The position numbers and the translations under genes are program-made. Below, one piece after another: positions 25,817 to 33,160 of a stretch of 64,000 nucleotides of DNA (within the stretch, counting starts at the first letter, position 1; each line of letters opens with the position of its first letter). The notes under the pieces are model-generated. The model was not told the DNA's origin. It was given only the letters and a program-made list of their open reading frames with translations, and did no database searches. Source of the DNA: MVYY01 sp012517575 (GTDB taxonomy: Bacteria; Bacteroidota; Bacteroidia; Bacteroidales; Paludibacteraceae); contig JAVLUG010000001.1 in the NCBI GenBank assembly GCA_031629035.1, forward strand, positions 155,690 to 219,689. The letters are read 5' to 3'.

Positions 25817-25946
25817 TTACAACACGTGGTATAAGTAATTGCCGGTTCAGAAAGTTATTCGAGGATTGTAGCCCGCTTTAACTTTTATGTAACTGGATAG
25901 GAAATCGCCCGCAATCCCTTACTGGCCATACCACCAACCGTTTAGT
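25817..25946 (+). other. attC-like site 4 (130 nt)
   Basis: Left box TTACAAC (25817-25823), right box GTTTAGT (25940-25946). GTTTTACAAC (25814-25823) matches the reverse complement of the cassette start GTTATAAAAC (25141-25150) at 9 of 10 bases. Arms GTGGTAT (25826-25832) and ATACCAC (25928-25934) show a compensatory change relative to site 3 (GCGGTAT/ATACCGC). Most of the interior is similar to site 3. Confidence 0.78.
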
Positions 25947-25985
25947 CGTAAAATCCCTTTTTTCAGGCTGTAGAAAAATAGTTTA

Positions 25986-26029
25986 TGAGGAAAAGGATAT
26001 TAGATATAATGCTGATATGATTGCTTTAA
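25986..26029 (+). repeat. Duplicated tail of the RAYT unit
   Basis: GAGGAAAAGGAT, then TTAGATATAATGCTGATATG and ATTGCTTTA repeat 21268-21312 with minor changes and run directly into REP copy 4. This marks a recombination or copy event that joined the RAYT end to the T9SS unit inside the array. Confidence 0.75.
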
Positions 26030-26066
26030 CAAGCAAACCACCGATTACAAATCGGCGGGAGCAAAG
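26030..26066 (+). repeat. REP palindrome, copy 4
   Basis: CCGATTACAAATCGG hairpin in the same frame as copies 1 and 3; loop ACA. It is followed by the coathanger tail and the T9SS paralog, as at copy 1. Confidence 0.85.
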
Positions 26067-26069
26067 GTA

Positions 26070-26093
26070 AATATTGTAACGTGCGGTCAATAA
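26070..26093 (+). pseudogene. Last codons of a lost coathanger-type protein (copy 2)
   Basis: Encodes NIVTCGQ and stop, with a synonymous ACG for ACA relative to the other two copies. Its upstream part is replaced by REP copy 4. Confidence 0.6.
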
Positions 26094-26110
26094 TCTAAAT
26101 CTAAAAAAAC

Positions 26111-26827
26111 ATGAAAAGAATTCTTATTATATTAGTCGTTAACCTATTGTTTTCACATTTTCTTTTTGCTCAGGAAAACAGTAGAATAAGCACTTTTTTC
26201 AATGACACTTTGAAGGGTAAATGGATTTTACAAACAAATTGTATTTATGAAGCTCAGTATTGTGATACGATCGGAAGGGGAAGCGAATATCTGATTTTTT
26301 CATCTATTAATTCTCAAAACTTTGTGAAATTTAGTACTAATGGATATTGGAATAATGAATATGGAGATTCGACTAAATTATATCTGCCTTTGCAAACTGT
26401 AATTGGTATTAGTTGGGCTGTTGATGATTTTCTGTCAAATATTTATCCGCGAACAAAACTTTGCATTCAAAATCAAGGTCTTGATGATTTAACGCTACTC
26501 GTCAACAATCTCATGGGAATAGCAAAATCGTATATTCGTGATAAATCCTATTCTGGTATTCACAATGTAATAACTGAACCGGTAACAATTTATCCCAATC
26601 CATTTGTTGATAAAATTAATGTATCTTACGGCACACCAAATTCAACAAATAGAGTATCATTAGTCATATATTCAACAACAGGAGCATTACTAAAAAAAAT
26701 TGAAATTGCGGAAAATGGACAGTCTACGAAAAGAATCTCTCTAGAGGATTTAAATACAGGAATATATTTTGGAGTTGTTTCTCTAAATGATAAATGGATT
26801 AACAACATAAAACTAATTAAAAAGTAA
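26111..26827 (+). CDS. T9SS-exported protein with C-terminal sorting domain, paralog 2
   Basis: 238 residues. Same signal peptide as paralog 1 (MKRILIILVVNLLFSHFLFA), same QENSRISTFFNDTLKGKW start of the mature protein, a divergent middle (about 42-155) and a type A sorting domain (about 158-238) with VTIYPNPFVDKINVSY, LVIYSTTGALLKKIEI and GIYFGVVSLNDKWINNIKLI. Predicted cell-surface or secreted protein. The gene lies inside the cassette array and is followed by attC-like site 5, but its 5' side is a REP/RAYT-tail junction, so the original cassette start has been lost. Confidence 0.82.
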   Translation: MKRILIILVVNLLFSHFLFAQENSRISTFFNDTLKGKWILQTNCIYEAQYCDTIGRGSEYLIFSSINSQNFVKFSTNGYWNNEYGDSTKLYLPLQTVIGISWAVDDFLSNIYPRTKLCIQNQGLDDLTLLVNNLMGIAKSYIRDKSYSGIHNVITEPVTIYPNPFVDKINVSYGTPNSTNRVSLVIYSTTGALLKKIEIAENGQSTKRISLEDLNTGIYFGVVSLNDKWINNIKLIKK

Positions 26828-26881
26828 AATTTAATTAGAAAGAAAAAACAAAAAATGATTCTCAAACAACCAATGCACGTT

Positions 26882-27015
26882 TGGTAACACACGCCTAAGC
26901 GACAATAGCCTAGTTCGTGCTATTTTGGAGTTTAATCTCCCGCATTACCTTTGTCGTAGTGCGACAGTGAAGTAGCCCGCAAATCGGCTACTGCGCTTAG
27001 TCTCGGTCGTTACCA
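26882..27015 (+). other. attC-like site 5 (134 nt)
   Basis: Left box TGGTAAC (26882-26888), right box GTTACCA (27009-27015), exact complements of each other. Arms TAAGCG (26896-26901) with CGCTTA (26994-26999), and AATAGCC (26904-26910) with GGCTACT (26986-26992), pair with unpaired bases between, an R-spacer-L layout like attC. The 18 bases around the left box also occur after T9SS paralog 1. Confidence 0.75.
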
Positions 27016-27045
27016 CCAACCGTAGAAAAAACATAGATTAACAAT

Positions 27046-27948
27046 ATGATACCAGATTTTCAATCAATTATGCTTCCATTCCTTAATATAATTTCGGATG
27101 GACAAGAGCATTCGACAAATGAGATAAATGATCAATTAGCAAACTATTTTAATCTGACACCAGAGGAGATAAACACTTATCTACCAAGCGGATCTCAAAA
27201 AATATTTACAAATAGAGTAGCATGGGCCAAGTCATACTTAAAAAGGGCAGGATTAATTGAAACGACAAAACGTGGGTACTTAAAAATTACAGAGTCTGGG
27301 AAAAGTTTTCTTGATACTAAACCACAAGAAATCAATATAAAAGTTCTAAAATCTTTACCTGTGTTTCAAGAAAATTATGGTAAATCTAATAAAGAAGAAT
27401 CCGTAAATGATAATGAAAATTTTCACTCAAAATTAACTCCAGAGGAAATAATTGAAAGGAGTTACCTTAATATTCGTAAAAACCTGTCTCAAGAATTACT
27501 TCAAAAAATAAAAAGTTGTAGCCCGAGATTTTTTGAAGATCTTGTTGTTGAATTACTTGTCAAAATGGGTTATGGTGGTACAATAAAAGACGCGGGGCAA
27601 TCTATTGGACAAACAGGAGACGAAGGTATAGACGGGATAATTAAAGAAGATAGATTAGGACTTGATGTAATCTATATTCAAGCAAAACGATGGGAAAATG
27701 TTGTGGGCAGACCAGAAATTCAAAAATTTGTAGGTGCTCTCGCCGGTCAAGGCGCTAAAAAAGGAGTATTTATCACTACTTCAAAGTTCACTGGTGAAGC
27801 AAAATCTTACCAAACCAGAAATGAAACGAAAATTGTCCTGATTGACGGCGAAAAACTTGCAGAATTAATGATCGATTACAATTTGGCCGTTTCTACTACT
27901 AATACTTTTGAGATCAAACGTATAGACAATGACTATTTTGAGGAATAA
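27046..27948 (+). CDS. mrr: Mrr-family restriction endonuclease
   Basis: 300 residues. N-terminal winged-helix Mrr domain (about 5-95: IISDGQEHSTNEINDQLA, FTNRVAWAKSYLKRAGLIE, then YLKITESGKSFL). The C-terminal Mrr-type PD-(D/E)xK nuclease (about 160-285) has FFEDLVVELLVKMGYGG, Asp in TGDEGIDGII and QAKRW (Q-A-K), followed by GVFITTSKFTGEA. It likely cuts DNA carrying particular modified bases or sites. All catalytic residues are present. It is the single gene between attC-like sites 5 and 6 and starts 31 nt after the right box. Confidence 0.93.
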   Translation: MIPDFQSIMLPFLNIISDGQEHSTNEINDQLANYFNLTPEEINTYLPSGSQKIFTNRVAWAKSYLKRAGLIETTKRGYLKITESGKSFLDTKPQEINIKVLKSLPVFQENYGKSNKEESVNDNENFHSKLTPEEIIERSYLNIRKNLSQELLQKIKSCSPRFFEDLVVELLVKMGYGGTIKDAGQSIGQTGDEGIDGIIKEDRLGLDVIYIQAKRWENVVGRPEIQKFVGALAGQGAKKGVFITTSKFTGEAKSYQTRNETKIVLIDGEKLAELMIDYNLAVSTTNTFEIKRIDNDYFEE

Positions 27949-27957
27949 AACGGCAGG

Positions 27958-28095
27958 CAGCAACATGCGGTATAGTTAATTGCTGATGCGGTGCGTATTC
28001 GTGTGGTTTAGCTTGTAATAAAAATAGTTGTACCGTGACAGGAAAGTGCTTCGAAATTCCAAACGTTTCATATTCGTAACTATTAGGTGTTATAC
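27958..28095 (+). other. attC-like site 6 (about 138 nt)
   Basis: Left box CAGCAAC (27958-27964), right box GTTATAC (28089-28095; the exact right end is uncertain, TATTAGG at 28081 would give 130 nt). ATAGTTA (27972-27978) pairs with TAACTAT (28077-28083). The left half resembles sites 3 and 4 (AACATGCGGTATAGTTAATT). Confidence 0.6.
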
Positions 28096-28109
28096 TGAAA
28101 AACAACCTT

Positions 28110-29288
28110 ATGAAAAGGATATTACTATTAATGCAGTTCATTTTACTCACGCTTTTACCTTGTAAAAGTCAAAAAAATGAAGTAAAGTTTGAGAAAGACG
28201 GAAGTTTTTACATTTCTGCAATAATCAATGACTCAATCGAAGGACGATTCGTTTTTGATACTGGCGCAAGTGTCTTGTATTTTGACAGCATATTTGTTAA
28301 ACGGCATAGCTCAATCATAAAAACAAATTTGGATACTGCAAGAATGCGTGGCGCAGGTGCAACAGATGATAAACAAGTTTACGTTGTTAAAGATACAGTT
28401 AAGATAAGCGTAGGAAATTATATTCATAGTTTTCCGAAATCACCAATTTTAAAACTTACGGATATTAATGGAGAAAATATTGCCGGAATTATTGGTAACG
28501 AATTCATTAAAAACAAAATACTTATTATTGATAATGAACGATCCGTTTTGAAAATTGATTCTGTGATAAACCCAAAGAAATATAATACGATAATTCCATT
28601 TAAGTACGTTGACAAAAGAGTTTATTTCCCAGCGGAATTGAACATTACAGATAATCAAGCTATTACAGCTGATTTGTTGATGGATTTAGGTTGCGCCGAT
28701 GCCGTTATTTTAAATGCCCCCTATTTCAATTCTTTAAAATCACAAAATATCTTACCTCAAAAAATTGTTGATTACACAATTCTCTTTGGAGGTGCATTAG
28801 GAGGAAATTCCAATGGAGGAGACTTTCGAATTTCTTCACTTAAATTAGGCAATCATCTAATTAGCAATCCAATAATAAGTTTTTCAAAGGACACATTGGG
28901 CGCTTTTTCAAAAACCGATTATGATGGATTAATCGGAAATGAAATTTTGGACAGATATAACTTTGCAATAGATTATTACAATCAAAAACTTTATTTGACT
29001 GAAAACTCAAAATCAAGTAAGGTATTCAAATCAAGTTTAGCAGGTTTTTATGCAATGAAAATGAATGATATTGCTACCGTAATGTCTATTTATTATCAAT
29101 CTGACGCATATAAAAGCGGTATTCGATTAGGTGACACTATCGTTTCAATCAACAATAAAAGAGTAAAAGACTTATCCGATCAAGAATTTAAAGATGAAAT
29201 GAAAGGAGAAGGAAAGCAAGTAAAATTGACTATATTGAAAAATAAAAAACCAACAGAGATTTCGTTTTATTTGAAATATCTGCTATAA
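28110..29288 (+). CDS. Exported retropepsin-like aspartic protease with PDZ domain
   Basis: 392 residues. Signal peptide (about 1-20), a first protease lobe with catalytic FDTGASVLYFD, a second lobe with LMDLGCADAVIL (D-L-G in place of D-T-G) and YDGLIGNEIL, and a C-terminal PDZ domain (about 310-390: AYKSGIRLGDTIVSINNKRV). The double-lobed Asp protease plus PDZ plan is common in Bacteroidetes periplasmic or surface proteins. The substrate is unknown. The gene follows the right box of site 6 by 14 nt. The stop region contains CTATAAC, complementary at six of seven bases to GTTATAC of site 6, so this is probably the last cassette, with its own site degraded. Confidence 0.85.
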   Translation: MKRILLLMQFILLTLLPCKSQKNEVKFEKDGSFYISAIINDSIEGRFVFDTGASVLYFDSIFVKRHSSIIKTNLDTARMRGAGATDDKQVYVVKDTVKISVGNYIHSFPKSPILKLTDINGENIAGIIGNEFIKNKILIIDNERSVLKIDSVINPKKYNTIIPFKYVDKRVYFPAELNITDNQAITADLLMDLGCADAVILNAPYFNSLKSQNILPQKIVDYTILFGGALGGNSNGGDFRISSLKLGNHLISNPIISFSKDTLGAFSKTDYDGLIGNEILDRYNFAIDYYNQKLYLTENSKSSKVFKSSLAGFYAMKMNDIATVMSIYYQSDAYKSGIRLGDTIVSINNKRVKDLSDQEFKDEMKGEGKQVKLTILKNKKPTEISFYLKYLL

Positions 29289-29305
29289 CAAAAAACTACG
29301 AACAC

Positions 29306-29340
29306 GTAAAACGGGTTTTGCGTCAGTTAAGTAAATTTTT
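29306..29340 (+). other. Possible left-half remnant of an attC-like site
   Basis: GTAAAACGGGTTTTGCGTCAGTTAAG after the protease stop resembles the left arm of the other sites (AAC followed by a G-rich, then AT-rich arm), but no right half follows. Weak. Confidence 0.3.
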
Positions 29341-29427
29341 ATCAACTTCTGTATGAGAAAAATTAAACTTCAGAAAAAAATAAGGAAAAGAATCACATGC
29401 TATCTTTTTAAATACATAAATTAATAG

Positions 29428-30033
29428 ATGATGAAAAAAATCAGTTTTATTCTTTTTTTGTTGGTTGCCTTCTTCACAGCTTGTGAAGAAGAGGATTTCG
29501 ATTATGATGGGTATGAACCGATTTCGGAACAATCCGTTTTCGATTCTTTGACGCTGCAACAGGAAATGCCATACTATGAAATAAGAAGAAATTTATGTTA
29601 CCTTTCGCGGTATTATGAAATCGTTTTTTCTAAGGGAGAAAAATTTTATACGGATTCGCTGTTTTCTTCTACGGGCAAAGGCATAAACAACTCAAACGGA
29701 GATATATGTTTGTTTTTCAACATCTTGATTTATGATGGAACAGATTATCGTTTTTTGGAAAATCTGCCCGATGTGTTAAATTTTTTAGGTGAAATCGATA
29801 GCAAAGGAGATGCAGTTTTCTGGGCATATTTGAATGGCTACTATTTTATTTTTGGAGATCCGGCTTCTGGTATCAAACAAACTTCGGATGGTTTTTTGAT
29901 ATATGCATATAAGTTGGTAAAAATGTGTACGCCGGTGCAAATTGATAAATTTTGGCTGAAAATTGATAAAACTGGAAATATCGAAATTTTGGGCGAAAAA
30001 TTGTTCAGCAGAATAGAAAACGGCTGTATTTAA
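29428..30033 (+). CDS. Lipoprotein of unknown function
   Basis: 201 residues starting MMKKISFILFLLVAFFTAC; lipobox FTAC with Cys19 (counting from the first Met), then an acidic EEEDFDYDGYEP linker. The rest is a single folded domain with no family recognised (YYEIRRNLCYLSRYYEIVF; FWAYLNGYYFIFGDPASG). The second ATG at 29431 is an equally good start. Plus strand, outside the last recognisable attC-like site, ended by a bidirectional hairpin shared with tRNA-Asp. Confidence 0.75.
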   Translation: MMKKISFILFLLVAFFTACEEEDFDYDGYEPISEQSVFDSLTLQQEMPYYEIRRNLCYLSRYYEIVFSKGEKFYTDSLFSSTGKGINNSNGDICLFFNILIYDGTDYRFLENLPDVLNFLGEIDSKGDAVFWAYLNGYYFIFGDPASGIKQTSDGFLIYAYKLVKMCTPVQIDKFWLKIDKTGNIEILGEKLFSRIENGCI

Positions 30034-30060
30034 AACACTTATTGATAATATAAAACAAAA

Positions 30061-30084
30061 AAAGCAACCCCTAAAGGTTGCTTT
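30061..30084. terminator. Bidirectional terminator between lipoprotein gene and tRNA-Asp
   Basis: AAAGCAACC (30061-30069) and GGTTGCTTT (30076-30084) form a 9-bp stem with a 6-nt loop. A/T runs on both sides make it usable by both converging units. Confidence 0.8.
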
Positions 30085-30086
30085 TG

Positions 30087-30161
30087 CGGTGCGTACGGGA
30101 CTCGAACCCGTGACCCCATGCGTGACAGGCATGTATTCTAACCAGACTGAACTAACGCACC
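30087..30161 (-). tRNA. tRNA-Asp (anticodon GTC)
   Basis: On the minus strand: acceptor GGTGCGT/ACGCACC, D arm AGTTCAGTCTGGTTAGAAT, anticodon loop CTGTCAC with GTC, T arm ACGGGTTCGAGTCCCGT. Discriminator G73, an identity base for tRNA-Asp. No encoded CCA. Confidence 0.95.
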
Positions 30162-30431
30162 AAAAATTTATTATTCACAAATTTCTTTTAAATTCTTTTC
30201 TGCTTTCCTGTTTTTATTTCGGACTCAACAACCGTTGTTGTTGGGTGAAATTTGCGGTGCAAAGTTACGCTAAATTTTAATATCTGCAATATCTTTATAA
30301 AGTTTTTTGAATTTTCACCCTTAATTTTCTTTATTCGGAAGTTACCACCCCAAACGAGAATGTAAATTTCTAAATATCTGGATGTAGATGGATGTCTTGG
30401 TGTTTCGAAAACATTTTTCCTCAAAAAGTAT

Positions 30432-30439
30432 TATATTTG
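30432..30439 (+). promoter_or_regulatory. -7 element upstream of purU
   Basis: TATATTTG followed by C, 27 nt before the purU start. A -33 TTTG box is not seen at the right distance. The 305-nt gap 30162-30466 shows nothing else beyond tRNA-Asp promoter space. Confidence 0.5.
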
Positions 30440-30466
30440 CAGACTAAAAAAATTTGAATAATCTTT

Positions 30467-31333
30467 ATGAAGGGGAATGATAATACCGCTATCTTATTGA
30501 TACATTGTCCCGACAGACCTGGTATTTTAGCTGCTGTTACCGAATTCATCAACCGTCATCAAGGAAACATTTTGTATCTTGATCAGTATGTAAACAGGGA
30601 AGAAAAAGTTTTCTTCATGCGGGTGGAATGGGATTTAACCGATTTTCAGATCCCGAGGGAGAAAATTGAAGAATATTTCAATACACTTATTGCAATTCGT
30701 TTTGAAATGATTTTCAGATTGTATTTTGCTGATGAATTACCTCGTATGGCTATTTTTGTTTCCAAATTGTCCCATTGTCTTTACGATTTAATGGCTCGCT
30801 ATGCCGCAGGAGAATGGAAAGTGAAAATTCCTCTCATCATTAGTAACCACAAAGATTTAGAGCCGGTGGCAAAACGTTTTGGAATAGATTTTTATACGTT
30901 TCCCATCAATGAAAAAAACAAATCTGAACAGGAAGCGATGGAATTGCAATTGTTGAAGGAGAACAATATTAATTTTTGTGTTCTTGCTCGTTATATGCAG
31001 ATTTTATCGCCCGAATTTATTCGAAACTATCCCAATAAAATTATTAATATACATCATTCATTTTTGCCGGCTTTTGCAGGTTCCAAACCCTATCATGCTG
31101 CTTATGAAAGAGGGGTGAAAATTATTGGTGCTACAGGCCATTATGTTACCGAAGACTTGGATGCGGGGCCTATTATTTCGCAGGATGTAACTCGTATTTC
31201 GCACAAGGACAGTGTGGAGGATCTGATTCGGAAGGGACGCGATTTGGAAAAAATCGTACTCTCCGCGGCTGTGGAGAAACACATTAACCGTAAAATTCTT
31301 ACTTATAAAAATAGAACCATCGTTTTTCAATAA
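30467..31333 (+). CDS. purU: Formyltetrahydrofolate deformylase
   Basis: Hydrolyses 10-formyl-THF to THF and formate, balancing one-carbon pools. 288 residues: N-terminal ACT domain (about 8-85, LLIHCPDRPGILAAVTEF) and a formyltransferase-like catalytic domain (about 90-288). The latter has the catalytic His block NIHHSFLPAF followed by AGSKPYHAAYERG, and GATGHYVTEDLDAGPII with the catalytic Asp. Full length. It is followed after 19 nt by an acyl-CoA synthetase gene on the same strand. Confidence 0.95.
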   Translation: MKGNDNTAILLIHCPDRPGILAAVTEFINRHQGNILYLDQYVNREEKVFFMRVEWDLTDFQIPREKIEEYFNTLIAIRFEMIFRLYFADELPRMAIFVSKLSHCLYDLMARYAAGEWKVKIPLIISNHKDLEPVAKRFGIDFYTFPINEKNKSEQEAMELQLLKENNINFCVLARYMQILSPEFIRNYPNKIINIHHSFLPAFAGSKPYHAAYERGVKIIGATGHYVTEDLDAGPIISQDVTRISHKDSVEDLIRKGRDLEKIVLSAAVEKHINRKILTYKNRTIVFQ

Positions 31334-31352
31334 ATTTTAATAAATCAATATC

Positions 31353-33116
31353 ATGGAAATCAGTCGTTTATATGATATATTGGATCGTTATTTGGAAAAA
31401 TTCCCGAATCAGGATGCTGCCCTTGCCTGCAAACGTGAAGGGAAATGGCGTAAATTCAGTATTCAGGAATATATAGATTTGACCAATCAAATCAGTTATG
31501 GAATGTTGAAACTCGGCATTGAGCCAGGCGATCGGATAGGTATTGTTAGCAATAACCGTCCCGAATGGAATATGCTCGATTTTGCGACCATGCAAATTGG
31601 AGCCATATCTATTCCCATATATGCTACTATCAGTCAGGATGATTATCGTTATATTCTGAATCATTCCGAAATGAAAATGATTTTTATCGAAGGCAAGGAG
31701 TTAAGATTGAAAGTAATGCCTATTTTGCCTGAAATAAAATCATTGAAATATGTCTATACTTTTGTGGATCAAGGTACAGGCCTTCCTTTTTTGGAACAGC
31801 TTATTCAGTTGGGGCGTGAAAATCCAGCTCCAGAAAAATTGCAGCAATTGAAAGCCATGCAGAAACCGGGCGATATGGCAACCATTGTATATACTTCGGG
31901 AACTACAGGGAATCCCAAAGGAGTTATGCTTTCCCACAGCAATATTGTCAATCAAGTTTTAAATTTGAAACAGATTCCGGCCGAATGGGACAAAATTGCT
32001 TTGAGTTTTCTTCCACTTTGTCATGCTTACGAACGGATGCTGGTTTATTTGTATCAATATCTGGGAATTTCGGTATATTATGCAGAAAATTTGGGAACTA
32101 TCGGCGAAAATATTAAGGAAGTGAATCCCAATATTATGGCTACTGTACCGCGCGTGCTTGAAAAAATGTATGATAAACTCTACATGGCAGGGAAAAAATT
32201 GCCTACTTTTAATAGATTTGTTTATTACAGGGCTATAAATTTCGCCAATAAATATCAGTTGGAAGGCATGAGCCGGTGGAACAAAAAACTCCATAAATTT
32301 TTCGATAAAATGGTTTATTCCAAATGGAGAGAAGCCATTGGAGGTGATTTTGATATTGTCGTTTCCGGAGGCTCGGCTTTGCAACCACAAATGGCTTCAT
32401 TTTTTTCTGCAATCGGCATGCCGGTTTTCGAAGGATACGGCTTAACGGAGACTTCTCCCGTTATTGCAGTCAATCAACGGGTGAAAAACGGTAGAAAATT
32501 TGGAACGGTTGGACTTCCAATTCCGGGAGTTGAAGTTAAACTTGGCGATCAAGACGAAATACTATGTCGAGGACACAATGTTATGTTGGGTTATTACAAA
32601 GACCCCGAGTTGACAGCCCAAGTTATAGACGCTGATGGTTGGTTTCATACCGGCGACATAGGAAAATTTACTCCTGAAGGTCAGTTGATTATTACCGGAC
32701 GAATAAAAAGTCTTTTCAAAACTTCAAACGGAAAATATGTCAATCCCGAATCTATTGAAACAAAATTTGCGGAATCTCCTTTAATAGAAAACATCATAGT
32801 TGTGGGCGAGAACAAAAAATTTCCTGCTGCGCTTATTTCTCCAAGTTTTGAATATTTAAAATCGTGGTGCGAAAGTCATAAAATATCTTGTGGCAGTGCG
32901 GAAGAAATGATTGAAAATGAGCATGTAATAAGACGTTTTCGGGATGAAGTGAAGCATTATAACAATTTCTTTGGCGAATTTGAACAAATAAGGCGTTTTC
33001 AGTTGGTAGCAGAAGAATGGACACCTCAAAACGGATTTCTTTCTCCCACTTTAAAATTGAAAAGAAATGTTATTGAGGAGTATTATGCTGCAAAAATCGA
33101 AAAATTGTTTTCGTGA
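31353..33116 (+). CDS. Long-chain fatty acid-CoA ligase (AMP-forming)
   Basis: 587 residues, ANL superfamily. Activates fatty acids to acyl-CoA through an acyl-AMP. The phosphate-binding loop YTSGTTGNPKGVMLSH (about 180-195), GYGLTETSPV (about 353), and the hinge and catalytic region WFHTGDIGKFTPEGQLIITG with LFKTSNGKYVNPE are all present. Short form (about 590-600 residues) typical of bacterial FadD15/ACSL-type enzymes. Peripheral membrane location expected. It may share the purU promoter. Confidence 0.92.
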   Translation: MEISRLYDILDRYLEKFPNQDAALACKREGKWRKFSIQEYIDLTNQISYGMLKLGIEPGDRIGIVSNNRPEWNMLDFATMQIGAISIPIYATISQDDYRYILNHSEMKMIFIEGKELRLKVMPILPEIKSLKYVYTFVDQGTGLPFLEQLIQLGRENPAPEKLQQLKAMQKPGDMATIVYTSGTTGNPKGVMLSHSNIVNQVLNLKQIPAEWDKIALSFLPLCHAYERMLVYLYQYLGISVYYAENLGTIGENIKEVNPNIMATVPRVLEKMYDKLYMAGKKLPTFNRFVYYRAINFANKYQLEGMSRWNKKLHKFFDKMVYSKWREAIGGDFDIVVSGGSALQPQMASFFSAIGMPVFEGYGLTETSPVIAVNQRVKNGRKFGTVGLPIPGVEVKLGDQDEILCRGHNVMLGYYKDPELTAQVIDADGWFHTGDIGKFTPEGQLIITGRIKSLFKTSNGKYVNPESIETKFAESPLIENIIVVGENKKFPAALISPSFEYLKSWCESHKISCGSAEEMIENEHVIRRFRDEVKHYNNFFGEFEQIRRFQLVAEEWTPQNGFLSPTLKLKRNVIEEYYAAKIEKLFS

Positions 33117-33160
33117 TCATTCTAAATTTTTCTCATTTTTTGAGTTATTGATTTTTAGGT

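Larger units (their letters stand above)
21661..28095 (+). mobile_element. Gene-cassette array with attC-like sites, no integrase in window
   Basis: Plus-strand genes are each followed by an imperfect palindrome of 130-138 nt bounded by a left box ending AAC and a right box starting GTT. Putative cassettes: 21662-21818 (no gene), 21819-24293 (restriction-modification), 24294-25141 (membrane protein), 25142-25940 (lipoprotein), then a REP-disturbed unit carrying a T9SS protein, an Mrr cassette and probably the protease gene at 28110-29288. Three cassettes show their first bases complementary to the left box of their own downstream site. No tyrosine-recombinase integrase gene is present between 18 and 30 kb. 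Confidence 0.72.

Noticed and set aside
24294..25941. Toxin-antitoxin pair in the cassettes
   Set aside because: The two genes lie in separate cassettes, encode a membrane protein and a lipoprotein, and match no TA family that I recognise.
21661..28095. Direct-repeat array of CRISPR or tandem type
   Set aside because: The repeated units are about 130 nt, are separated by 800-2500 bp each with a different gene, and differ in sequence while keeping fold and end boxes. No spacers or cas genes.
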